Assembly: GCA_920105625.2 (NCBI GenBank)
Contig: OV050030.1
Coordinates: 241,335,889 to 241,399,888 of the forward strand
Direction of reading: 5' to 3'
From: Clusia tigrina
Taxonomy: Eukaryota; Arthropoda; Insecta; Diptera; Clusiidae
DNA length: 64,000 bases
Shown: positions 54,901 through 64,000 of the stretch, piece by piece
Position numbering within the stretch: the stretch's first letter is position 1
How the letters are laid out: each line of letters opens with the position of its first letter
The notes under the pieces: model-generated
The model's database searches: none
The model's input: only the letters and a program-made list of their open reading frames with translations
Told to the model about the DNA's origin: nothing
Made by a program: the position numbers and the translations under genes

Positions 54901-57900
54901 CTTGAAATTTTGTAACAATAAAGTACTCGAGCCTCTTGTCAATTTAAGATATCGTTCATAGCTATGCTACCCTTGAGTCCCAAATCAAACACTGATAAAA
55001 CTTCAAATGGCCCTAACTTCTATACGGTACATCCTACACCTATCAAAGTTTGCAACATACAAATGCTTGTAACTTTTTACTGGAGCGTCATAAAACCTTG
55101 AAATTTTGTAACAATAAAGTACTCGAGCCTCTTGTCAATTTAAGATATCGCTCATAGCTATGCTACCCTTGAGTCCCAAATCAAACACTGATAAAACTTC
55201 AAATGGCCCTAACTTCTATACGGTACATCCTACACCTATCAAAGTTTGCAACATACAAATGCTTGTAACTTTTTACTGGAGCGTCATAACACCTTGAAAT
55301 TTTGTAACAATAAAGTACTCGAGCCTCTTGTTAATTTAAGCTATCGCTCAAAGCTACGCCACCCTCGAGTCCCAAATCAAACACTGATAAAACTTCAAAT
55401 GGCCCTAACTTCTATACGGTACGTCCTACACCTATCAAAGTTTGCAACATACAAATGCTTGTAACTTTTTACTGGAGCGTCATAAAACCTTGAAATTTTG
55501 TAACAATAAAGTACTCGAGCCTCTTGTCAATTTAAGCTATCGCTCAAAGATATGCTACCCTTGAGTCCCAAATCAAACACAGATAAAACTTCAAATGGCC
55601 CTAATTTCTATACGGTACGTCCTGCACCTATCAAAGTTTGCAACATACAAATGCTTGTATCATTTTACTGGAGCGTCATAAAACCTTGAAATTTTGTAAC
55701 AATAAAGTACTCGAGCCTCTTGTCAATTTAAGCTATCGCTCAAAGCTACGCTACCCTTGAGTCCCAAATCAAACACTGATAAAACTTCAAATGGCCCTGA
55801 CTTCTATACGGTACGTCCTACACCTATCAAAGTTTGCAACATACAATTGCTTGTAACTTTTTACTGGAGCGTCATAAAACCTTGAAATTTTGTAACAATA
55901 AAGTACTCGAGCCTCTTGTCAATTTAAGCTATCGCTCAAAGCTATGCTACCCTTGAGTCCCAAATCAAACACTGATAAAACTTCAAATGGCCCTAACTTC
56001 TATACGGTACGTCCTACACCTATCAAAGTTTGCAACATAGAAATGCTTGTAACTTTTTACAGGAGCGTCATAAAACCTTGAAATTTTGTAACAATAAAGT
56101 ACTCGAGCCTCTTGTCAATTTAAGCTATCGTTCAAAGCTATGCTACCCTTGAGTCCCAAATCAAACACTGATAAAACTTCAAATGGCCCTAACTTCTATA
56201 CGGTACGTCCTACACCTATCAAAGTTTGCAACATACAAATGCTTGTATATTTTTACTAGAGCGTCATAAAACCTTGAAATTTTGTAACAATAAAGTACTC
56301 GAGCCTCTTGTCAATTTAAGATATCGTTCATAGCTATGCTACCCTTGAGTCCCAAATCAAACACTGATAAAACTTCAAATGGCCCTAACTTCTATACGGT
56401 ACATCCTACACCTATCAAAGTTTGCAACATACAAATGCTTGTAACTTTTTACTGGAGCGTCATAAAACCTTGAAATTTTGTAACAATAAAGTACTCGAGC
56501 CTCTTGTCAATTTAAGATATCGCTCATAGCTATGCTACCCTTGAGTCCCAAATCAAACACTGATAAAACTTCAAATGGCCCTAACTTCTATACGGTACGT
56601 CCTACACCTATCAAAGTTTGCAACATACAAATGCTTGTAACTTTTTACTGGAGCGTCATAAAACCTTGAAATTTTGTAACAATAAGTACTCGAGCCTCTT
56701 GTCATTTTAAGCTATCGCTCAAAGCTATGCTACCCTTGAGTCCCAAATCAAACACAGATAAAACTTCAAATGGCCCTAACTTCTATACGGTACGTTTTAC
56801 ACCTATCAAAGTTTGCAACATACAAATGCTTGTAACTTTTTACAGGAGCGTCATAAAACCTTGAAATTTTGTAACAATAAAGTACTCGAGCCTCTTGTCA
56901 ATTTAAGCTATCGCTCAAAGCTATGCTACCCTTGAGTCCCAAATCAAACACTGATAAAACTTCAAATGGCCCTAACTTCTATACGGTAATTCCTACACCT
57001 ATCAAAGTTTGCAACATAGAAATGCTTGTAACTTTTTACAGGAGCGTCATAAAACCTTGAAATTTTGTAACAATAAAGTACTCGAGCCTCTTGTCAATTT
57101 AAGCTATCGCTCAAAGCTATGCTACCCTTGAGTCCCAAATCAAACACTGATAAAACTTCAAATGGCCCTAACTTCTATACGGTACGTCCTACACCTATCA
57201 AAGTTTGCAACATACAAATGCTTGTATATTTTTACTAGAGCGTCATAAAACCTTGCAATTTTGTAAAATAAAGTACTCGAGCCTCTTGTCAATTTAAGCT
57301 ATCGCTCAAAGCTATACTACCCTTGAGTCCCAAATCAAACACTGATAAAACTTCAAATGGCCCTGACTTCTATACGGTACGTCCTACACCTATCAAAGTT
57401 TGCAACATACAATTGCTTGTAACTTTTTACTGGAGCGTCATAAAACCTTGAAATTTTGTAACAATAAAGTACTCGAGCCTCTTGTCAATTTAAGCTATCG
57501 CTCAAAGCTATGCTACCCTTGAGTCCCAAATCAAACACTGATAAAACTTCAAATGGCCCTAACTTCTATACGGTACGTCCTACACCTATCAAAGTTTGCA
57601 ACATATAAATGCTTGTAACTTTTTACAGGAGCGTCATAAAACCTTGAAATTTTGTAACAATAAAGTACTCGAGCCTCTTGTCAATTTAAGCTATCGTTCA
57701 AAGCTATGCTACCCTTGAGTCCCAAATCAAACACTGATAAAACTTCAAATGGCCCTAACTTCTATACGGTACGTCCTACACCTATCAAAGTTTGCAACAT
57801 ACAAATGCTTGTATATTTTTACTAGAGGGTCATAAAACCTTGAAATTTTGTAACAATAAAGTACTCGAGCCTCTTGTCAATTTAAGATATCGTTCATAGC

Positions 57901-57967
57901 TATGCTACCCTTGAGTCCCAAATCAAACACTGATAAAACTTCAAATGGCCCTAACTTCTATACGGTA
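51908..57967 (+). repeat. 3,134-bp duplication (16 monomers)
   Basis: About 51,908-54,833 matches 55,042-57,967 at an offset of 3,134 bp. Shared marks: GATATCGCTCATAGC, CATAACACC with CTCGAGTCCC in place of CTTGAGTCCC (from 52,112/55,246), CCCTGACTTC (52,661/55,795 and 54,227/57,361), ACAATTGCTTG, CGTTTTACACC (53,661/56,795) and TAACAATAAGTACTCG. Differences I noticed include GATAATAC/GATAAAAC near 52,057, CTACGC/CTATGC near 52,810, several in 53,050-53,180, and AGAAATG/TATAAATG near 54,471. Bases 54,834-55,041 between the copies hold one extra monomer. Confidence 0.87.
54570..55029 (+). repeat. Exact single-monomer tandem duplication
   Basis: The monomer with TATATTTTTACTAGAGCG and GATATCGTTCATAGC occurs twice in a row (TATATTTT at 54,678 and 54,874, exactly 196 bp apart). 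The 196-bp self-match runs over about 54,570-55,029 with no difference seen. It accounts for the extra monomer between the two 3,134-bp copies, so it probably arose after that duplication or was lost from the second copy. Confidence 0.85.
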
Positions 57968-58296
57968 CATCCTACACCTATCAAAGTTTGCAACATACAA
58001 ATGCTTGTAACTTTTTACTGGAGCGTCATAAAACCTTGAAATTTTGTAACAATAAAGTACTCGAGCCTCTTGTCAATTTAAGATATCGCTCATAGCTATG
58101 CTACCCTTGAGTCCCAAATCAAACACTGATAAAACTTCAAATGGCCCTAACTTCTATACGGTACGTCCTACACCTATCAAAGTTTGCAGCATACAAATGC
58201 TTGTAACTTTTTACTGGAGCGTCATAAAACCTGGAAATTTTGTAACAATAAAGTACTCGAGCCTCTTGTCAATTTAAGCTATCGCTCAAAGCTACG

Positions 58297-61200
58297 CTAC
58301 CCTTGAGTCCCAAATCAAACACTGATAAAACTTCAAATGGCCCTAACTTCTATACGGTACGTCCTACACCTATCAAAGTTTGCAACATACAAATGCTTGT
58401 AACTTTTTACTGGAGCGTCATAAAACCTTGAAATTTTGTAACAATAAAGTACTCGAGCCTCTTGTCAATTTAAGCTATCGCTCAAAGCTACGCTGCCCTT
58501 GAGTCCCAAATCAAACACTGAGAAAACTTCAAATGGCCCAAACTTCTATACGGTACGTCCTACACCTATGAAAGTTTGCAACATACAAATGCTTGTAACT
58601 TTTTACTGGAGCGTCATAAAACCTTGAAATTTTGTAACAATAAAGTACTCGAGCCTCTTGTCATTTGAAGCTATCGCTCAAAGCTATGCTACCCTTGAGT
58701 CCCAAATCAAAAACAGATAAAACTTCAAATGGCCCTAACTTCTATACGGTACGTCCTACACCTATCAAAGTTTGCAACATACAAATGCTTGTAACTTTTT
58801 ACAGGAGCGTCATAAAACCTTGAAATTTTGTAACAACAAAGTACTCGAGCCTCTTGTCAATTTAAGCTATCGCTCAAAGCTATACTACCCTTGAGTCCCA
58901 AATCAAACACTGATAAAACTTCAAATGGCCCTAACTTCTATACGGTACGTCCTACACCTACCAAAAATTGCAACATACAAATGCTTGTAACTTTTTACAG
59001 GAGCGTCATAAAACCTTGAAATTTTGTAACAATAAAGTACTCGAGCCTCTTGTCAATTTAAGCTATCGCTCAAAGCTATGCTACCCTTGGGTCCCAAATC
59101 AAACACTGATAAAACTTCAAATGGCCCTAACTTCTATACGGTACGTCCTACACCTATCAAAGTTTGCAACATAGAAATGCTTGTAACTTTTTACAGGAGC
59201 GTCATAAAACCTTGAAATTTTGTAACAATAAAGTACTCGAGCCTCTTGTCAATTTAAGCTATCGTTCAAAGCTATGCTACCCTTGAGTCCCAAATCAAAC
59301 ACAGATAAAACTTCAAATGGCCCTAATTTCTATACGGTACGTCCTACACCTATCAAAGTTTGCAACATACAAATGCTTGTATCATTTTACTGGAGCGTCA
59401 TAAAACCTTGAAATTTTGTAACAATAAAGTACTCGAGCCTCTTGTCAATTTAAGCTATCGCTCAAAGCTACGCTACCCTTGAGTCCCAAATCAAACACTG
59501 ATAAAACTTCAAATGGCCCTAACTTCTATACGGTACGTCCTACACCTATCAAAGTTTGCAACATATAAATGCTTGTATATTTTTACTGGAGCGTCATAAA
59601 ACCTTGCAATTTTGTAAAATAAAGTACTCGAGCCTCTTGTCAATTTAAGCTATCGCTCAAAGCTATACTACCCTTGAGTCCCAAATCAAACACTGATAAA
59701 ACTTCAAATGGCCCTAACTTCTATACGGTACCTCCTACACCTACCAAAGTTTGCAACATACAAATGCTTCTAACTTTTTACTGGAGCGTCATAAAACCTT
59801 GAAATTTTGTAACAATAAAGTACTCGAGCCTCTTGTCAATTTAAGATATCGCTCATAGCTATGCTACCCTTGAGTCCCAAATCAAACACTGATAAAACTT
59901 CAAATGGCCCTAACTTCTATACGGTACGTCCTACACCTATCAAAGTTTGCAACATACAAATGCTTGTAACTTTTTACTGGAGCGTCATAAAACCTTGAAA
60001 TTTTGTAACAATAAAGTACTCGAGCCTCTTGTCAATTTAAGCTATCGCTCAAAGCTACGCTGCCCTTGAGTCCCAAATCAAACACTGAGAAAACTTCAAA
60101 TGGCCCAAACTTCTATACGGTACGTCCTACACCTATGAAAGTTTGCAACATACAAATGCTTGTAACTTTTTACTGGAGCGTCATAAAACCTTGAAATTTT
60201 GTAACAATAAAGTACTCGAGCCTCTTGTCATTTGAAGCTATCGCTCAAAGCTATGCTACCCTTGAGTCCCAAATCAAACACTGATAAAACTTCAAATGGC
60301 CCTAACTTCTATACGGTACGTCCTACACCTACCAAAAATTGCAACATACAAATGCTTGTAACTTTTTACAGGAGCGTCATAAAACCTTGAAATTTTGTAA
60401 CAATAAAGTACTCGAGCCTCTTGTCAATTTAAGCTATCGCTCAAAGCTATGCTACCCTTGAGTCCCAAATCAAACACTGATAAAACTTCAAATGGCCCTA
60501 ACTTCTATACGGTACGTCCTACACCTATCAAAGTTTACAACATAGAAATGCTTGTAACTTTTTACAGGAGCGTCATAAAACCTTGAAATTTTGTAACAAT
60601 AAAGTACTCGAGCCTCTTGTCAATTTAAGCTATCGCTCAAAGCTACGCTACCCTTGAGTCCCAAATCAAACACTGATAAAACTTCAAATGGCCCTAACTT
60701 CTATACGGTACGTCCTACACCTATCAAGGTTGCAACATACAAATGCTTGTATCATTTTACTGGAGCGTCATAAAACCTTGAAATTTTGTAACAATAAAGT
60801 ACTCGAGCCTCTTGTCAATTTAAGCTATCGCTCAAAGCTACGCTACCCTTGAGTCCCAAATCAAACACTGATAAAACTTCAAATGGCCCTAACTTCTATA
60901 CGGTACGTCCTACACCTATCAAAGTTTGCAACATATAAATGCTTGTATATTTTTACTGGAGCGTCATAAAACCTTGCAATTTTGTAAAATAAAGTACTCG
61001 AGCCTCTTGTCAATTTAAGCTATCGCTCAAAGCTATACTACCCTTGAGTCCCAAATCAAACACTGATAAAACTTCAAATGGCCCTAACTTCTATACGGTA
61101 CCTCCTACACCTACCAAAGTTTGCAACATACAAATGCTTCTAACTTTTTACTGGAGCGTCATAAAACCTTGAAATTTTGTAACAATAAAGTACTCGAGCC

Positions 61201-64000
61201 TCTTGTCAATTTAAGATATCGCTCATAGCTATGCTACCCTTGAGTCCCAAATCAAACACTGATAAAACTTCAAATGGCCCTAACTTCTATACGGTACGTC
61301 CTACACCTATCAAAGTTTGCAACATACAAATGCTTGTAACTTTTTACTGGAGCGTCATAAAACCTTGAAATTTTGTAACAATAAAGTACTCGAGCCTCTT
61401 GTCAATTTAAGCTATCGCTCAAAGCTACGCTGCCCTTGAGTCCCAAATCAAACACTGAGAAAACTTCAAATGGCCCAAACTTCTATACGGTACGTCCTAC
61501 ACCTATGAAAGTTTGCAACATACAAATGCTTGTAACTTTTTACTGGAGCGTCATAAAACCTTGAAATTTTGTAACAATAAAGTACTCGAGCCTCTTGTCA
61601 TTTGAAGCTATCGCTCAAAGCTATGCTACCCTTGAGTCCCAAATCAAACACTGATAAAACTTCAAATGGCCCTAACTTCTATACGGTACGTCCTACACCT
61701 ACCAAAAATTGCAACATACAAATGCTTGTAACTTTTTACAGGAGCGTCATAAAACCTTGAAATTTTGTAACAATAAAGTACTCGAGCCTCTTGTCAATTT
61801 AAGCTATCGCTCAAAGCTATGCTACCCTTGAGTCCCAAATCAAACACTGATAAAACTTCAAATGGCCCTAACTTCTATACGGTACGTCCTACACCTATCA
61901 AAGTTTACAACATAGAAATGCTTGTAACTTTTTACAGGAGCGTCATAAAACCTTGAAATTTTGTAACAATAAAGTACTCGAGCCTCTTGTCAATTTAAGC
62001 TATCGCTCAAAGCTACGCTACCCTTGAGTCCCAAATCAAACACTGATAAAACTTCAAATGGCCCTAACTTCTATACGGTACGTCCTACACCTATCAAGGT
62101 TGCAACATACAAATGCTTGTAACTTTTTACTGGAGCGTCATAAAACCTTGAAATTTTGTAACAATAAAGTACTCGAGCCTCTTGTCAATTTAAGCTATCG
62201 CTCAAAGCTATGCTACCCTTGAGTCCCAAATCAAACACAGATAAAACTTCAAATGGCCCTAATTTCTATACGGTACGTCCTACACCTATCAAAGTTTGCA
62301 ACATACAAATGCTTGTATCATTTTACTGGAGCGTCATAAAACCTTGAAATTTTGTAACAATAAAGTACTCGAGCCTCTTGTCAATTTAAGCTATCGCTCA
62401 AAGCTACGCTACCCTTGAGTCCCAAATCAAACACTGATAAAACTTCAAATGGCCCTAACTTCTATACGGTACGTCCTACACCTATCAAAGTTTGCAACAT
62501 ATAAATGCTTGTATATTTTTACTGGAGCGTCATAAAACCTTGCAATTTTGTAAAATAAAGTACTCGAGCCTCTTGTCAATTTAAGCTATCGCTCAAAGCT
62601 ATACTACCCTTGAGTCCCAAATCAAACACTGATAAAACTTCAAATGGCCCTAACTTCTATACGGTACCTCCTACACCTACCAAAGTTTGCAACATACAAA
62701 TGCTTCTAACTTTTTACTGGAGCGTCATAAAACCTTGAAATTTTGTAACAATAAAGTACTCGAGCCTCTTGTCAATTTAAGATATCGCTCATAGCTATGC
62801 TACCCTTGAGTCCCAAATCAAACACTGATAAAACTTCAAATGGCCCTAACTTCTATACGGTACGTCCTACACCTATCAAAGTTTGCAACATACAAATGCT
62901 TGTAACTTTTTACTGGAGCGTCATAAAACCTTGAAATTTTGTAACAATAAAGTACTCGAGCCTCTTGTCAATTTAAGCTATCGCTCAAAGCTACGCTGCC
63001 CTTGAGTCCCAAATCAAACACTGAGAAAACTTCAAATGGCCCAAACTTCTATACGGTATGTCCTACACCTATGAAAGTTTGCAACATACAAATGCTTGTA
63101 ACTTTTTACTGGAGCGTCATAAAACCTTGAAATTTTGTAACAATAAAGTACTCGAGCCTCTTGTCATTTGAAGCTATCGCTCAAAGCTATGCTACCCTTG
63201 AGTCCCAAATCAAAAACAGATAAAACTTCAAATGGCCCTAACTTCTATACGGTACGTCCTACACCTATCAAAGTTTGCAACATACAAATGCTTGTAACTT
63301 TTTACAGGAGCGTCATAAAACCTTGAAATTTTGTAACAACAAAGTACTCGAGCCTCTTGTCAATTTAAGCTATCGCTCAAAGCTATACTACCCTTGAGTC
63401 CCAAATCAAACACTGATAAAACTTCAAATGGCCCTAACTTCTATACGGTACGTCCTACACCTACCAAAAATTGCAACATACAAATGCTTGTAACTTTTTA
63501 CAGGAGCGTCATAAAACCTTGAAATTTTGTAACAATAAAGTACTCGAGCCTCTTGTCAATTTAAGCTATCGCTCAAAGCTATGCTACCCTTGGGTCCCAA
63601 ATCAAACACTGATAAAACTTCAAATGGCCCTAACTTCTATACGGTACGTCCTACACCTATCAAAGTTTGCAACATAGAAATGCTTGTAACTTTTTACAGG
63701 AGCGTCATAAAACCTTGAAATTTTGTAACAATAAAGTACTCGAGCCTCTTGTCAATTTAAGCTATCGTTCAAAGCTATGCTACCCTTGAGTCCCAAATCA
63801 AACACAGATAAAACTTCAAATGGCCCTAATTTCTATACGGTACGTCCTACACCTATCAAAGTTTGCAACATACAAATGCTTGTATCATTTTACTGGAGCG
63901 TCATAAAACCTTGAAATTTTGTAACAATAAAGTACTCGAGCCTCTTGTCAATTTAAGCTATCGCTCAAAGCTACGCTACCCTTGAGTCCCAAATCAAACA
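58297..64000 (+). repeat. Right block with 1,370-, 2,936- and 4,503-bp offsets
   Basis: 58,297-59,497 matches 62,800-64,000 at offset 4,503 (23 monomers less 5 bases), with one difference noted at 58,556/63,059 (C/T). About 59,270-60,265 matches 62,206-63,201 at offset 2,936. Marks: ACCAAAAATTGC (58,961; 60,332; 61,702; 63,464), TACCTCCTAC, TATCATTTTAC, CTACGCTGCCC with GAGAAAAC and CCCAAACTTC, and TCATTTGAAGC. The match reaches base 64,000, so the array continues beyond the window. Confidence 0.87.
59364..62118 (+). repeat. Second 7-monomer HOR, 1,370 bp, about 2.0 copies
   Basis: About 59,364-60,748 matches 60,734-62,118 at offset 1,370 bp. Paired marks: TACCTCCTACACC (59,731/61,101), which creates a KpnI-type GGTACC; CTTCTAACTT; ACCAAAAATTGC (60,332/61,702); TTTACAACATAGAAATG; and TATCAAGGTTGC (60,722/62,092). 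The period equals that of the HOR at 2-22 kb, but none of that block's marker variants (CTAG, GATTAAAC, CAATTTTAGC) is present. The two are independent arrangements of seven monomers. Confidence 0.87.

Larger units (their letters stand above)
1..64000 (+). repeat. 196-bp satellite DNA array filling the window
   Basis: Every part of the window can be read as the same unit repeated head to tail. The opening motif CATACAAATGCTTGTAAC recurs at 197 and about every 196 bp after that, up to the last base. All monomers are in the same orientation; I saw no inversion and no inserted element. Most variation is single-base substitution, with rare 1-3 bp indels and a few 6-12 bp deletions. The consensus has about 65 A, 58 T, 47 C and 26 G, so the + strand is C-rich relative to G. 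It also has five CpG sites. The + strand label is arbitrary. Long homogeneous arrays like this are typical of centromeric or heterochromatic satellite DNA in eukaryotes; a centromere role is inference only. I do not recognise a named satellite family. Confidence 0.98.

Noticed and set aside
59727..59732. GGTACC created in the TACCTCC variant as a functional site
   Set aside because: It is a single-base variant that recurs only through duplication (61,097 and 62,663); useful as a marker, with no sign of function.
1662..63677. About 27 open reading frames of 61-82 codons on both strands
   Set aside because: They are nearly the same few peptides appearing wherever the same monomer variant recurs, on both strands. 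They cross monomer boundaries, shift frame every 196 bp and depend on single variant bases removing a stop. No coding gene is supported.
1..64000. CRISPR array
   Set aside because: Regular repeats are present, but there are no unique spacers: the whole 196-bp unit is conserved, and the array is far too long.
1..64000. CENP-B box
   Set aside because: I looked for the TTCG....A..CGGG core on both strands of the consensus and the common variants and did not find it. Its absence does not exclude centromere function.
1..64000. Ribosomal spacer repeat or transposon-derived tandem repeat
   Set aside because: No rRNA, promoter, terminal repeat, primer-binding site or transposase/polymerase remnant is visible anywhere, so no such origin can be supported from this window.

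Overview
The whole 64 kb window is one uninterrupted satellite DNA array. A unit of about 196 bp, A+T-rich (about 37% G+C in the consensus I counted), is repeated head to tail in one orientation from the first base to the last. That is roughly 326 monomers. I see no gene, RNA gene, transposon, unique spacer or flanking sequence, and both edges lie inside the array. The organism is therefore almost certainly a eukaryote with large centromeric, pericentromeric or heterochromatic blocks. A plant is my best guess, from the general look of the monomer, but no gene is present to test this.

The array is hierarchical. (1) Each monomer contains two adjacent diverged 56-bp sub-repeats (monomer positions 145-198 and 201-254) plus about 84 bp of other sequence. 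(2) The 196-bp monomer exists in many marked variants. (3) Ordered sets of variants form higher-order repeats (HORs). (4) At least one HOR set is duplicated again as a 4,096-bp block of 21 monomers.

Layout: 1-1,960 is an older-looking mix with a partial 588-bp trimer. 1,960-22,893 is a 7-monomer, 1,370-bp HOR with 6-, 8- and 10-monomer length variants; it contains the 4,096-bp super-repeat (6,510-14,925) and a 783-bp tetramer duplication (16,755-18,508). 22,894-26,081 is a 1,566-bp, 8-monomer duplication that reuses variants from the left edge. 26,082-35,190 is mainly an alternation of two monomer types. 35,192-38,729 is a 2,159-bp duplication. 38,813-44,022 is a 5-monomer, 979-bp HOR and its 2,937-bp multiple. 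44,006-49,400 is a mosaic with a 2,930-bp period. 49,400-51,907 is mixed. 51,908-57,967 is a 3,134-bp duplication. 58,297-64,000 is a second, unrelated 7-monomer, 1,370-bp HOR plus longer duplications that run off the right edge.

No genes work together here. All open reading frames (up to 82 codons) are chance readings of the satellite that recur wherever the same variant recurs. What the window does show is array evolution: repeated local duplications, usually present in about two copies, and one junction where a crossover between the two internal sub-repeats left a 56-bp unit.
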